This document shows, in pieces, positions 27,630 through 36,049 of a stretch of DNA of 64,000 nt. The DNA is taken from positions 248,001-312,000 of the forward strand of contig NZ_MOBR01000008.1 of the NCBI RefSeq assembly GCF_003732705.1, read 5' to 3'. Within the stretch, counting starts at the first letter, position 1; each line of letters starts with the position of its first letter. The DNA is from Pseudomonas frederiksbergensis. GTDB taxonomy: Bacteria; Pseudomonadota; Gammaproteobacteria; Pseudomonadales; Pseudomonadaceae. Made by a program: the position numbers and the translations under genes. The notes under the pieces were generated by a model. That model saw only the letters and a list, made by a program, of their open reading frames with translations, was not told the DNA's origin and searched no databases.

Positions 27630-28519
27630 TGTACACCAGCCTGCTCAAGTCCCTGAATCGCTTGAATCCCCGAGCCTGGGATTTCATTCAGCTGACCCGC
27701 ATGGACAAGCCGATCGGCATTTACCTGCTGCTGTGGCCGACCCTTTGGGCGCTGTGGATTGCCGGCAAGGGTTCGCCTTCATTGGCCAATGTCGTGATTT
27801 TCGTCCTCGGCGTGGTGCTGACCCGCGCCGGTGGGTGCGTGATCAATGACTGGGCGGACCGCAAGGTCGACGGCCATGTGAAACGCACCGAGCAGCGGCC
27901 TCTGGTGAGCGGCAAGATCAGTTCCAAGGAAGCGCTGGTGTTCTTCGCGGTGCTGATGGGCGTGAGTTTTCTGCTGGTGCTGTGTACGAACGCGCCGACC
28001 GTCTGGCTATCGCTGGGTGGTTTGGCGCTGGCACTCAGTTATCCGTTCATGAAGCGCTACACCTATTACCCGCAGGTGGTGCTGGGCGCGGCGTTTTCCT
28101 GGGGGATGCCGATGGCGTTCACCGCCGAGACCGGTTCGTTACCGGCCGAGGCCTGGTTGTTGTGGATTGCCAACTTACTGTGGACGGTGGGTTACGACAC
28201 GTATTACGCGATGACCGACCGCGACGATGACTTGAAGATCGGGGTCAAATCCACGGCGATTCTGTTTGGCGACGCCGACCGGGTGATCATCCTGACCCTG
28301 CAAGGGTTGGCCCTGGGTTGCCTGTTGCTGGCCGGGTCGAAATTCCAGCTCGGCGGCTGGTTCCACCTTGGGCTGCTGGCGGCGGCGGGCTGCTTTGCCT
28401 GGGAGTTCTGGTACACCCGCGGCAAGGACCGGATGCGTTGTTTCAAGGCGTTCCTGCACAACCACTGGGCCGGGTTGGCGATTTTTGTCGGGATTGTGTT
28501 GGATTACGCACTGCGTTAA
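27629..28519 (+). CDS. ubiA: 4-hydroxybenzoate octaprenyl/polyprenyltransferase
   Basis: UbiA joins the prenyl tail to 4-hydroxybenzoate, the product of UbiC. The 296 residues form a polytopic membrane protein with both Asp-rich motifs of the family, NDWADRKVD (near residue 71) and the later [12 protein letters not shown] (about 191-202). The ATG at 27629 has CGGAG upstream. The gene ends at a solo palindromic repeat shared with the convergent downstream gene. Confidence 0.95.
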   Translation: MYTSLLKSLNRLNPRAWDFIQLTRMDKPIGIYLLLWPTLWALWIAGKGSPSLANVVIFVLGVVLTRAGGCVINDWADRKVDGHVKRTEQRPLVSGKISSKEALVFFAVLMGVSFLLVLCTNAPTVWLSLGGLALALSYPFMKRYTYYPQVVLGAAFSWGMPMAFTAETGSLPAEAWLLWIANLLWTVGYDTYYAMTDRDDDLKIGVKSTAILFGDADRVIILTLQGLALGCLLLAGSKFQLGGWFHLGLLAAAGCFAWEFWYTRGKDRMRCFKAFLHNHWAGLAIFVGIVLDYALR

Positions 28520-28530
28520 GCCACAAAACC

Positions 28531-28589
28531 TGTGGGAGCGGGCTTGCTCGCGAAGGCGAAGTGTCAGTCGACATCATTTTGACTGACAC
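28531..28589. repeat. REP-type palindrome (single arm plus hairpin)
   Basis: TGTGGGAGCGGGCTTGCTCG marks one arm of the Pseudomonas REP family. It is followed by a perfect 9-bp inverted repeat (GTGTCAGTC/GACTGACAC at 28561-28589) that is also seen in other copies in this window. It sits between the convergent ubiA and COG4315 genes and may help terminate both. Confidence 0.8.
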
Positions 28590-28617
28590 CCCGCCGGTTC
28601 AAATCAATGCATAGGGA

Positions 28618-28995
28618 TCAATGCTTCGGCATGTGCCACATATCTTTGAAGCCTTCGCCCTTCATGTCTCCAGGCTTTTCATCCTTCATGAAGGTGTACA
28701 GCGGCTTACCGTCGTAGGCCCACTGCATCATGCCGTCATCGCGCTTGATGGGCGTGAACTTACCCTCGGCCTTGGCACCTGCCGGAGCCATCATTGGCGG
28801 CCAGTTCTTGGCACAGTCAGCGTTACACATGGACTTGCCGCCCGTGTCCTTGTCGAAGGTGTAAACCGTCATGCCCTTATGGTCGGTCATCACCCCATCT
28901 TTCATCATCACCGGATCTGCGGCGAACGCCATCGACGGCAAAGCCAGGGCAGCGGCCAACATCAGAGCCTTAAAGGAGAACGTGTATTGAGTCAT
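28618..28995 (-). CDS. Secreted COG4315-type small protein
   Basis: A 125-residue protein with a clear signal peptide (about 1-25, ending ALPSMAFAA). It has the repeat pattern of COG4315 secreted proteins: LTV-like GMTVYTFDKDTGGKSMCNAD, then CAKNWPP and YDGKPLYTFMKDEKPGD. Function is unknown. It lies between ubiA and phoB, the position of PA5359. Its upstream region abuts the Pho-box region of phoB, so it may share phosphate control, though no separate box is seen for it. Confidence 0.85.
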   Translation of the reverse strand: MTQYTFSFKALMLAAALALPSMAFAADPVMMKDGVMTDHKGMTVYTFDKDTGGKSMCNADCAKNWPPMMAPAGAKAEGKFTPIKRDDGMMQWAYDGKPLYTFMKDEKPGDMKGEGFKDMWHMPKH

Positions 28996-29075
28996 GGAAA
29001 CCTTCTCTTGTGGTTGTCAGGATTCGGAATTAGAGCTTAGCCCAGGTTCATGACAATCGCCGCTCGACTAAAATA

Positions 29076-29093
29076 CTGTCACACGACTGCAAT
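29076..29093 (+). promoter_or_regulatory. Pho box upstream of phoB
   Basis: CTGTCAC-ACGA-CTGCAAT is two 7-mer half sites 11 bp apart, close to the PhoB consensus of CTGTCAT repeats. It lies 54 bp before the phoB start. It supports autoregulation of phoBR. Confidence 0.75.
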
Positions 29094-29147
29094 AATTCCG
29101 TTATCTAATGCGGCGCAAGACAGTTAAATGACAAGAGGATTAAAGGC

Positions 29148-29837
29148 ATGGTTGGCAGGAGCATTCTGATCGTCGACGACGAAGCGCCCATTCGCGAAAT
29201 GATCGCCGTTGCGTTGGAAATGGCCGGCTATGACTGCCTGGAGGCGGAGAACTCCCAGCAGGCCCATGCCATCATCGTCGACCGCAAGCCGGACCTGATC
29301 CTGCTGGACTGGATGCTGCCCGGCACTTCGGGCATCGAGTTGGCCCGGCGCCTGAAGCGCGATGAGCTGACCGGGGATATCCCGATTATCATGCTCACCG
29401 CCAAGGGCGAAGAGGACAACAAGATCCAGGGCCTGGAAGTCGGCGCCGACGACTACATCACCAAACCGTTCTCGCCGCGCGAGCTGGTCGCGCGCCTCAA
29501 AGCCGTGCTGCGCCGCGCCGGCCCGACCGATGGCGAAACCCCGATCGAAGTCGGCGGCTTGCTGCTGGACCCGATCAGCCACCGCGTGACCATCGACGGC
29601 AAGCCTGCCGAAATGGGCCCGACTGAATACCGTCTGCTGCAATTTTTCATGACCCACCAGGAACGCGCCTACACCCGTGGCCAGTTGCTGGATCAGGTCT
29701 GGGGCGGCAACGTGTATGTCGAAGAACGCACCGTCGACGTGCACATCCGGCGCCTGCGCAAAGCCCTCGGCGATGCCTACGAAAACCTGGTACAAACCGT
29801 GCGCGGCACTGGCTATCGCTTTTCGACCAAAGCATAA
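29148..29837 (+). CDS. phoB: Phosphate regulon response regulator PhoB
   Basis: PhoB activates phosphate-starvation genes. The 229 residues have a receiver domain with [11 protein letters not shown] (acidic pocket), the phospho-acceptor Asp in LLDWMLPG (about D54), and conserved Lys in [10 protein letters not shown], then a winged-helix DNA-binding domain ending [18 protein letters not shown] and VRGTGYRFS. The start is ATG 29148, downstream of the Pho box; it is followed after about 100 bp by phoR. Confidence 0.97.
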   Translation: MVGRSILIVDDEAPIREMIAVALEMAGYDCLEAENSQQAHAIIVDRKPDLILLDWMLPGTSGIELARRLKRDELTGDIPIIMLTAKGEEDNKIQGLEVGADDYITKPFSPRELVARLKAVLRRAGPTDGETPIEVGGLLLDPISHRVTIDGKPAEMGPTEYRLLQFFMTHQERAYTRGQLLDQVWGGNVYVEERTVDVHIRRLRKALGDAYENLVQTVRGTGYRFSTKA

Positions 29838-29922
29838 AACAGCTGCAAGTGTTGAGCTACAAGCGGCAAGGAACAGCCGAGCCGCTCTGACTTGAAGCTT
29901 GCAGCTTGAAACTTGAAGCTGC
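29838..29922. repeat. CTTGAAGCTTGCAGCTTG-type intergenic repeat, copy 1
   Basis: Two imperfect arms, one containing CAAGCGGCAAG and the other CTTGAAGCTTGCAGCTTGAA, flank a short spacer between phoB and phoR. An inverted copy of the same layout occurs at 35946-36040. The element is of the kind scattered through Pseudomonas genomes. Confidence 0.75.
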
Positions 29923-29936
29923 GTTAAGGACGCCCC

Positions 29937-31259
29937 GTGAATCAAAACTGGCATGGCACCCTGATTCGCCACATGCTGTTGCTGGTCACCGCCTGCCTGG
30001 TGATCGGTCTGATTTCCGGCTACTACGGCTGGAGCCTCGCCGCCGGCCTGGGTCTTTACCTGGCCTGGACCCTCAAGCAGCTTCTGCGCCTGCACGAATG
30101 GTTGCGCCTGCACAAACCCGATGAAGCACCACCCGATGGCTATGGCCTGTGGGGCGAGGTGTTCGACAGCATCTACCACCTGCAACGCCGCGACCAACGG
30201 GTACGCGGACGCCTGCAAGCGGTGATCGACCGGGTCCAGGAATCCACCGCCGCGCTCAAAGACGCGGTGATCATGCTCGACAGCGACGGCAACCTGGAAT
30301 GGTGGAACCGCGCTGCCGAAACCCTGCTCGGCCTCAAGACCCCGCAAGACAGCGGCCAACCGGTGACCAACCTGGTGCGCCATCCGCGCTTCAAGGAGTA
30401 CTTCGAGCAGGACAGTTACGCCGAACCGCTGGAAATCCCTTCGCCGATCAATGATCGCCTGCGCATCCAGCTGTACATCACCCGTTACGGCAACAACGAA
30501 CACTTGATGCTGGTGCGCGATGTGACGCGTATCCATCAGTTGGAGCAGATGCGCAAAGACTTCATCGCCAACGTCTCCCATGAACTGCGCACACCGCTGA
30601 CCGTGATCTGCGGTTACCTGGAAACCCTGCTCGACAACGTCGAGGACGTGAACCCGCGCTGGACCCGTGCCTTGCAGCAGATGCAGCAACAAGGCGGACG
30701 CATGCAGACCCTGCTCAACGACTTGCTGCTGTTGGCCAAACTGGAAGCCACCGATTACCCGTCGGACAACCAGCCGGTGGTGATCGATGGCTTGCTGAAA
30801 TCGATCAAGAGCGATGCTCAGCAATTGTCCGCGCAAAAGAATCAGAAGATCACCCTGGAGGCCGACTCGACGATTCTGCTCAAGGGCAGCGAAGCCGAAT
30901 TGCGCAGCGCGTTTTCCAATCTGGTGTTCAACGCCGTGAAATACACCCCGGCCGAAGGCAATATCCGCATTCGCTGGTGGGGTGATGATCAAGGCGCGCA
31001 CTTGAGCGTGCAGGACTCCGGGATCGGCATCGACAGCAAACACCTGCCGCGCCTGACCGAACGTTTCTACCGCGTCGATTCCAGCCGCAACTCCAACACT
31101 GGCGGCACCGGACTGGGCCTGGCGATCGTCAAACACGTGCTGCTGCGCCACCGCGCGCGGATGGAAATCAGCAGTGTGCCGGGGCATGGCAGCACCTTCA
31201 CCTGCCATTTCGCGCCGGCCCAAGTGAGCAAAACCCGCGCGATCAGTGCCGCCGACTGA
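29937..31259 (+). CDS. phoR: Phosphate regulon sensor histidine kinase PhoR
   Basis: PhoR phosphorylates PhoB under phosphate limitation, when released by the Pst-PhoU complex. The 440 residues start at GTG 29937. The features are an N-terminal membrane region (about 8-40), a PAS-type domain (about 98-200), the phospho-His box VSHELRTPLTVICGYLE (His about 213), and the ATP-binding boxes with GSEAELRSAFSNLVFNAVKY, DSGIGID and GGTGLGLAIVKHV. Confidence 0.97.
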   Translation: MNQNWHGTLIRHMLLLVTACLVIGLISGYYGWSLAAGLGLYLAWTLKQLLRLHEWLRLHKPDEAPPDGYGLWGEVFDSIYHLQRRDQRVRGRLQAVIDRVQESTAALKDAVIMLDSDGNLEWWNRAAETLLGLKTPQDSGQPVTNLVRHPRFKEYFEQDSYAEPLEIPSPINDRLRIQLYITRYGNNEHLMLVRDVTRIHQLEQMRKDFIANVSHELRTPLTVICGYLETLLDNVEDVNPRWTRALQQMQQQGGRMQTLLNDLLLLAKLEATDYPSDNQPVVIDGLLKSIKSDAQQLSAQKNQKITLEADSTILLKGSEAELRSAFSNLVFNAVKYTPAEGNIRIRWWGDDQGAHLSVQDSGIGIDSKHLPRLTERFYRVDSSRNSNTGGTGLGLAIVKHVLLRHRARMEISSVPGHGSTFTCHFAPAQVSKTRAISAAD

Positions 31260-31292
31260 TACCGGCCAGCACTCGCCACTAGGCAATCGAAC

Positions 31293-31316
31293 AGTCAGCC
31301 GCTACATTGGCTGACT
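31293..31316 (+). terminator. Hairpin downstream of phoR
   Basis: An 8-bp perfect stem (AGTCAGCC/GGCTGACT) with an 8-base loop lies 34 bp after the phoR stop. It lacks a clear T-run, so it may be a weak terminator or an RNA-stabilising hairpin. Confidence 0.45.
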
Positions 31317-31382
31317 TGTGCCTGCCCTTCAGGCACTGCATTTCCCCCTTTTTTGAATACACGGAATCCGCAAAACTCCATC

Positions 31383-32723
31383 ATGGACCCATCCCCTGGC
31401 TTGACCCTCGCGACACTCTTCGCCGATTTCGGCATGATTCTTTTTGCTCTGATCCTGGTTTTGCTCAACGGATTTTTCGTTGCGGCCGAATTTGCCATGG
31501 TCAAGCTGCGCTCGACCCGGGTCGAGGCCATCGCTGAAAAAAACGGCTGGCGCGGACACATCCTGCGCACCGTGCACAGTCAGCTAGATGCTTATCTCTC
31601 GGCGTGTCAGTTGGGTATCACCCTCGCCTCCCTCGGTTTGGGCTGGGTCGGTGAACCGGCGTTCGCGCACATCCTCGAACCGATTCTTGAAGCCGTCGGC
31701 GTGCAGTCGGCCGAAGTGATCAAAGGCGTGTCGTTCTTCGCCGCGTTCTTCGTCATTTCGTACCTGCACATCGTGGTCGGTGAACTGGCGCCCAAGTCGT
31801 GGGCCATTCGCAAACCCGAATTGCTGTCGCTCTGGACCGCCGTGCCGCTGTACCTGTTCTATTGGGCGATGTACCCGGCGATTTACTTGCTCAACGCCAG
31901 CGCCAACACGATCCTGCGCATCGCCGGCCAGGGCGAACCCGGCCCGCATCACGAGCACCATTACAGCCGTGAAGAACTGAAACTGATCCTGCACTCCAGC
32001 CGTGGCCAGGATCCGAGCGACCAAGGCATGCGTGTGTTGGCTTCGGCAGTGGAAATGGGCGAGCTGGAAGTGGTGGACTGGGCCAACTCCCGGGAAGACT
32101 TGGTGACACTGGAGTTCAACGCGCCGCTCAAGGAAATCCTTGCACTGTTCCGTCGTCACAAGTTCAGCCGTTACCCGGTGTACGACAGCGAACGCCAGGA
32201 GTTCGTCGGCCTGCTGCACATCAAGGACCTGCTGCTGGAGCTGGCGGCTCTGGACCACATTCCCGAGTCGTTCAACCTGGCCGAGTTGACCCGCCCGCTG
32301 GAGCGCATCTCGCGGCACATGCCGCTGTCGCAACTGCTGGAACAATTCCGCAAGGGCGGCTCGCACTTCGCCGTGGTCGAAGAAGCCGACGGCAACATCA
32401 TCGGCTACCTGACCATGGAAGACGTGCTGGAAGTACTGGTAGGCGACATTCAGGACGAACACCGCAAGGCCGAGCGCGGGATCCTCGCGTATCAGCCGGG
32501 CAAGTTGCTGGTGCGCGGCGACACGCCGCTGTTCAAGGTTGAACGCCTGCTGGGCATCGACCTGGACCACATCGAAGCCGAAACCCTCGCCGGGCTGGTC
32601 TACGAAACCCTGAAACGGGTGCCGGAAGAGGAAGAAGTGCTGGAAGTCGAAGGCTTGCGGATCATCATCAAGAAGATGAAAGGGCCGAAGATCATATTGG
32701 CCAAGGTGTTGATGCTCGACTAA
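31383..32723 (+). CDS. CNNM/CorC (HlyC) family membrane protein
   Basis: The protein is 446 residues. An N-terminal CNNM (DUF21) membrane domain (about 1-190, with NGFFVAAEFAMVKLRSTRVE) is followed by a pair of CBS domains (about 215-340) and a C-terminal CorC_HlyC domain (about 355-446). Members transport or sense divalent cations such as Mg2+ or Co2+; the substrate here cannot be read. The TTG start available at 31353 is less likely than ATG 31383. Confidence 0.9.
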   Translation: MDPSPGLTLATLFADFGMILFALILVLLNGFFVAAEFAMVKLRSTRVEAIAEKNGWRGHILRTVHSQLDAYLSACQLGITLASLGLGWVGEPAFAHILEPILEAVGVQSAEVIKGVSFFAAFFVISYLHIVVGELAPKSWAIRKPELLSLWTAVPLYLFYWAMYPAIYLLNASANTILRIAGQGEPGPHHEHHYSREELKLILHSSRGQDPSDQGMRVLASAVEMGELEVVDWANSREDLVTLEFNAPLKEILALFRRHKFSRYPVYDSERQEFVGLLHIKDLLLELAALDHIPESFNLAELTRPLERISRHMPLSQLLEQFRKGGSHFAVVEEADGNIIGYLTMEDVLEVLVGDIQDEHRKAERGILAYQPGKLLVRGDTPLFKVERLLGIDLDHIEAETLAGLVYETLKRVPEEEEVLEVEGLRIIIKKMKGPKIILAKVLMLD

Positions 32724-32733
32724 AGCCACACCC

Positions 32734-32828
32734 CTGTGGGAGCAAAGCTTGCTCGCGATGACGGCGGCACATACAACATCATCGCAACTGACATACCGCT
32801 ATCGCGAGCAAGCTATGCTCCTACAGGG
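32734..32828. repeat. REP-type palindrome pair
   Basis: Two inverted arms (CTGTGGGAGCAAAGCTTGCTC and AGCAAGCTATGCTCCTACAG) flank a spacer in the gap between convergent genes. It probably serves as an extragenic palindrome and possibly as a terminator. Confidence 0.85.
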
Positions 32829-32840
32829 ATTGCGCACCGT

Positions 32841-33737
32841 TCACTGTTTGCCCAACGCAAAATTGGGCAACGCGCCCACCGGTTGATTGAACTGGTACGG
32901 AATCGACACCAGCCCCAACCCGGTATTGCGCTGCACCACAAAGTGCAAATGCGGCCCGCTGCTGTTGCCGGTGTTGCCCGACAGCGCCAACGCACTGCCC
33001 ACCCCCACCCGCTGCCCTTCGCGCACGCTCACCGAGCCTTGCTTGAGGTGCAGGTACACGCCCATGGTCCCGTCATCGTGCAATACCCGCACGAAATTGC
33101 CGGACGGATCATTGCCACGGCCGCTCTGGCCATTCTCAGTCTTCACCACCATCCCGGCCCGCGCCGCGATGATCGGCGTGCCTTCGGGCATGGCGATGTC
33201 CATGGCGTAGCGGTTCTTGGCGCCGAAGTGGCTGTATTGGCCATTGGCGCCCTGACTCAAGCGAAACGGACCACCGCGCCACGGGAAGGGATATCGATAG
33301 CTCTGCGCGGCCCCTGAAGGGTCGCCCATGGAGTATTGGAAGCTCGGGGTATACACCAGCGGCTTTCCGCCGGTAATCGCCGTGAGCAGCGCCAGGCGCG
33401 AGTTGCTGCGTGCCGGCAAGACCCGGCGGATCGGCTGGCTCGGCGCGCCCTTCACATTACTCAACCCGGCAAAACTCAACTCCACCTCCACCGGCGCATA
33501 CAGGTCGTTGCGCACAAACACCACGTCCACGCCCTTCTGCTTCTTGATGTCCAGATACACCTGCCGCTCCAGGTGCTCGACCATCCGGTCCCGGAAAACG
33601 AACACCTTTGAGCCTTTCGTGGGTTGGTCGCTGTAGGAGACCACGCCATTGGCATCGGTAGATTTGTAAATGGTCATGGCCACAGCCGAGGTGGAGGCCA
33701 TGAAAAGACCACAGAAAAACAGCAGGCGCGCGAGCAT
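32841..33737 (-). CDS. M23-family metallopeptidase-like secreted protein
   Basis: A 298-residue protein with a signal peptide (about 1-20, ending STSAVA), a DUF4124-like stretch (SYSDQPTKG) and a C-terminal LytM domain (about 160-275). The second zinc motif is intact (SGPHLHF). The first differs from the usual HxxxD: it reads SHFGAKNRYAMD, so the ligand His would be four residues before an NRYAMD element. It may be an active peptidoglycan endopeptidase of a divergent group, or a non-catalytic amidase activator. Start ATG 33735-33737 is preferred over a TTG two codons upstream. Confidence 0.85.
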   Translation of the reverse strand: MLARLLFFCGLFMASTSAVAMTIYKSTDANGVVSYSDQPTKGSKVFVFRDRMVEHLERQVYLDIKKQKGVDVVFVRNDLYAPVEVELSFAGLSNVKGAPSQPIRRVLPARSNSRLALLTAITGGKPLVYTPSFQYSMGDPSGAAQSYRYPFPWRGGPFRLSQGANGQYSHFGAKNRYAMDIAMPEGTPIIAARAGMVVKTENGQSGRGNDPSGNFVRVLHDDGTMGVYLHLKQGSVSVREGQRVGVGSALALSGNTGNSSGPHLHFVVQRNTGLGLVSIPYQFNQPVGALPNFALGKQ

Positions 33738-33818
33738 GGGCAAAGAGTCTGTCGAGTAAGGCCTGGGGAAGAGCCTAGCAGGTGCAATGGACCTGGGTAG
33801 TCGGCAGATGTTTCAAAT

Positions 33819-33928
33819 GATCGTCCCCACGCTCCGCGTGGGAATGCAGCCCGGGACGCTCCGCGTTCCCTACGAAGCGGACGCGGAGCGTCCGGTGAGG
33901 CATTCCCACGCGGAGCGTGGGAACGATC
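33819..33928. repeat. Long nested palindromic repeat unit, copy 1
   Basis: A 110-bp unit bounded by GATC, with arms containing CCACGCTCCGCGTGGGAATG and its complement, and an inner pair of GGGACGC/GCGTCC-type palindromes. It is one of five copies in the window, all in gaps between genes. Confidence 0.85.
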
Positions 33929-33951
33929 TGATGTGCGGCGAATTTGATGGC

Positions 33952-34034
33952 CCCTTCGCGGGCAAGCCTCGCTTCTACGGGTTTAGTGTCGTGAACACCT
34001 ATCCCGTAGGAGCGAGGCTTGCCCGCGAAGGCGG
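33952..34034. repeat. REP-type palindrome pair
   Basis: Inverted arms GGGCAAGCCTCGCTTCTACG and GTAGGAGCGAGGCTTGCCCG are separated by a short spacer. It belongs to the REP family seen throughout the window. Confidence 0.85.
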
Positions 34035-34052
34035 ACTGTCAGGCGACGAAGA

Positions 34053-35000
34053 TCACGCGCCCGGTACGAAATGCTTCTGCGCCGTACCACGAGCAATCAG
34101 GCGGGAGATGTAGTCGAGCTTCTGTGCGTCTTTATCGACGAAGCGGAAGGTCAGTTGCAGCCAGTCGCTGTCCGGTTTTTGCTCGTGGGCGACGATGGCG
34201 TGCAGGTAGCCGTTTAGGCGCGCGGTTTCGGCGTTGTCGCCCTGCTCCAGGTCGAGTACCGCGCTTTCGAGCACTTGCGGCAGGATGTCGGTGCGTTTCA
34301 CCACCAGCAGCGCTTCCTTGAGGCTCAGGGCCTTGATCACGCAGGGTTGGGTGCCGCTCGACAGGCGCAATTGGCCCTGGCCGCGACCGCCAGTAGGCGC
34401 GGCCGAAGCAGCAGGCGCCTTGACTGGCGGGCTGTTGAGCAAGCCACGGGATGGCGCGGCCGCCGGCGCTGGCGCAACGGCGGCAGGTTTGGCAAATGGA
34501 TTGACGGCGGGAGCTGCACCGACCACCTCAGCCTTGCCACCGGTCAGGGCGCTCAAGGAATCATTGCCGAACGCCGAGTTCATCTTGGTCGGCGCGCTGT
34601 TCATCAAGGTGTCGAGCTTGCCGACCTTGTTCAGCGCCTGCTTGACCTTGGTCAGCAGTTGCTCGTTGGTGAACGGCTTGCTGACGTAGCCGGAAACGCC
34701 AGCCTGGATCGCCTGGACGACGTTCTCTTTGTCGCCACGGCTGGTCACCATCACGAACGGCATGGTCTTGAGGTTGTCCTGCTCGCGGCACCAGGTCAGC
34801 AGTTCCAGGCCGGACATTTCCGGCATCTCCCAGTCACACAGCACCAGGTCGAACGCTTCACGCGCCAGAATCGACTGAGCCTTCTTGCCGTTGACCGCGT
34901 CTTCAATCCGGATACCCGGGAAGTAGTTGCGCAGGCACTTCTTCACCAGGTCACGAATGAACGACGCATCGTCCACGACCAACACACTGACCTTACTCAT
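34053..35000 (-). CDS. Response regulator with receiver domain and PilZ-like C-terminus
   Basis: The protein is 315 residues. Residues 1-125 form a CheY-like receiver (VLVVDDASFIRDLVKKCLR, phospho-acceptor in LVLCDWEMP, KPFTNEQLL). A Pro/Ala-rich linker follows (about 150-205) and then a C-terminal region of about 100 residues ending DYISRLIARG, which resembles a PilZ-type domain. The position corresponds to PA5364. AAAGGGG precedes the start at 35000; a longer reading upstream is rejected. Its target is unknown and its phosphate context may be only positional. Confidence 0.85.
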   Translation of the reverse strand: MSKVSVLVVDDASFIRDLVKKCLRNYFPGIRIEDAVNGKKAQSILAREAFDLVLCDWEMPEMSGLELLTWCREQDNLKTMPFVMVTSRGDKENVVQAIQAGVSGYVSKPFTNEQLLTKVKQALNKVGKLDTLMNSAPTKMNSAFGNDSLSALTGGKAEVVGAAPAVNPFAKPAAVAPAPAAAPSRGLLNSPPVKAPAASAAPTGGRGQGQLRLSSGTQPCVIKALSLKEALLVVKRTDILPQVLESAVLDLEQGDNAETARLNGYLHAIVAHEQKPDSDWLQLTFRFVDKDAQKLDYISRLIARGTAQKHFVPGA

Positions 35001-35130
35001 CCACAACCCCTTTAAAAAATCCTGGCAAGCATACCGCTTTGCTGATAGCACATTGCCAAAAACCTTCAGTCACGCCGGGACTTTTCGTTCGCGGGTGCTG
35101 CTTTCGAATTCAAAAACCACAAACAAAAAC

Positions 35131-35155
35131 GCCCGGCCAAAAGGCCGGGCGCTTT
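35131..35155 (-). terminator. Terminator downstream of phoU
   Basis: A perfect 8-bp GC stem (GCCCGGCC/GGCCGGGC) around a 4-base loop is followed on the minus strand by GTTTTTG. It lies about 13 bp past the phoU stop. Confidence 0.85.
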
Positions 35156-35167
35156 TCTCAGGCAATC

Positions 35168-35929
35168 TTACTTATCGTCAGCTTTGCCCGGAACATTAGC
35201 GGTTTCGCCACTTGTGCCTTCAACTTCTTCTTTCATCCGCTTGAGGCCAAGGTGGCGCACATCGGTGCCGCGCACCAGGTAAATCACCAATTCTGAGATG
35301 TTGCGCGCGTGGTCGCCGATCCGTTCCAGGGAACGCAGCACCCAAATGATGCTCAAGACCCGCGAGATAGAGCGCGGGTCTTCCATCATGTAGGTCGCCA
35401 ATTCACGCAAGGCCGTCTTGTACTCGCGGTCGATGATCTTGTCGTACTGCGCCACCGACAACGCCAGATCGGCGTCGAAACGGGCAAACGCGTCCAGAGC
35501 ATCGCGAACCATGTTGCGCACCTGGTCACCGATGTGGCGCACCTCAACGTAACCGCGCGGCGCCTCGCCTTCTTCGCACAATTGGATGGCACGACGGGCA
35601 ATCTTGGTCGCTTCATCGCCGATGCGTTCCAGGTCGATCACCGATTTGGAAATGCTGATGATCAACCGCAAGTCGGACGCCGCCGGCTGTCGACGGGCCA
35701 GAATGCGCAGGCATTCTTCGTCGATGTTGCGTTCCATCTGGTTGATCTGGTCGTCGATCTCGCGAACCTGCTGGGCCAGGCCGGAGTCGGCCTCGATCAG
35801 CGCGGTCACTGCGTCGTTGACCTGCTTCTCCACCAGCCCGCCCATGGCCAGGAGGTGGCTGCGCACTTCCTCAAGCTCGGCGTTGAACTGAGCGGAAATG
35901 TGGTGGGTAAGGCCTTCTTTAGAAATCAT
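35168..35929 (-). CDS. phoU: Phosphate transport regulator PhoU
   Basis: PhoU links the Pst transporter to PhoR and represses the phosphate regulon when phosphate is plentiful. The 253 residues form two three-helix repeats; metal-binding-type motifs EADSGLAQQVREIDDQIN and SVIDLERIGDEATKIARRA mark the first, LRSLERIGDHARNISELV the second. The start at 35929 has a GGAG-type site; an upstream in-frame start lies in a repeat. It follows pstB in the same direction. Confidence 0.96.
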   Translation of the reverse strand: MISKEGLTHHISAQFNAELEEVRSHLLAMGGLVEKQVNDAVTALIEADSGLAQQVREIDDQINQMERNIDEECLRILARRQPAASDLRLIISISKSVIDLERIGDEATKIARRAIQLCEEGEAPRGYVEVRHIGDQVRNMVRDALDAFARFDADLALSVAQYDKIIDREYKTALRELATYMMEDPRSISRVLSIIWVLRSLERIGDHARNISELVIYLVRGTDVRHLGLKRMKEEVEGTSGETANVPGKADDK

Positions 35930-35945
35930 CTTGTTCGCTCCGCGA

Positions 35946-36040
35946 AAGTTGCAAGCTTCAAGCTGCAAGCTTCAAGCAGTTATGTATAAGTCCTGATATC
36001 GCACCGCTTCATTCTTGCCGCTTGCAGCTTGATGCTCGCG
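35946..36040. repeat. CTTGAAGCTTGCAGCTTG-type intergenic repeat, copy 2 (inverted)
   Basis: The same two-arm arrangement as at 29838-29922 but in the opposite orientation: one arm contains GCAAGCTTCAAGCTGCAAG, the other CTTGCCGCTTGCAGCTTG. It separates pstB and phoU. Confidence 0.75.
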
Positions 36041-36049
36041 GCTGCCCTG

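Larger units (their letters stand above)
33738..34052. other. Repeat-filled gap between M23 and response regulator genes
   Basis: The 315 bp hold no gene. Nearly all of it is two repeats: a long palindromic unit (33819-33928) and a REP pair (33952-34034). The minus-strand promoter of the M23 gene would have to lie in the first 80 bp. Confidence 0.7.

Noticed and set aside
29124..31286. A 720-codon minus-strand frame opposite phoB and phoR
   Set aside because: It runs through the intergenic repeat and has no recognisable domain. PhoB and PhoR are certain on the + strand.
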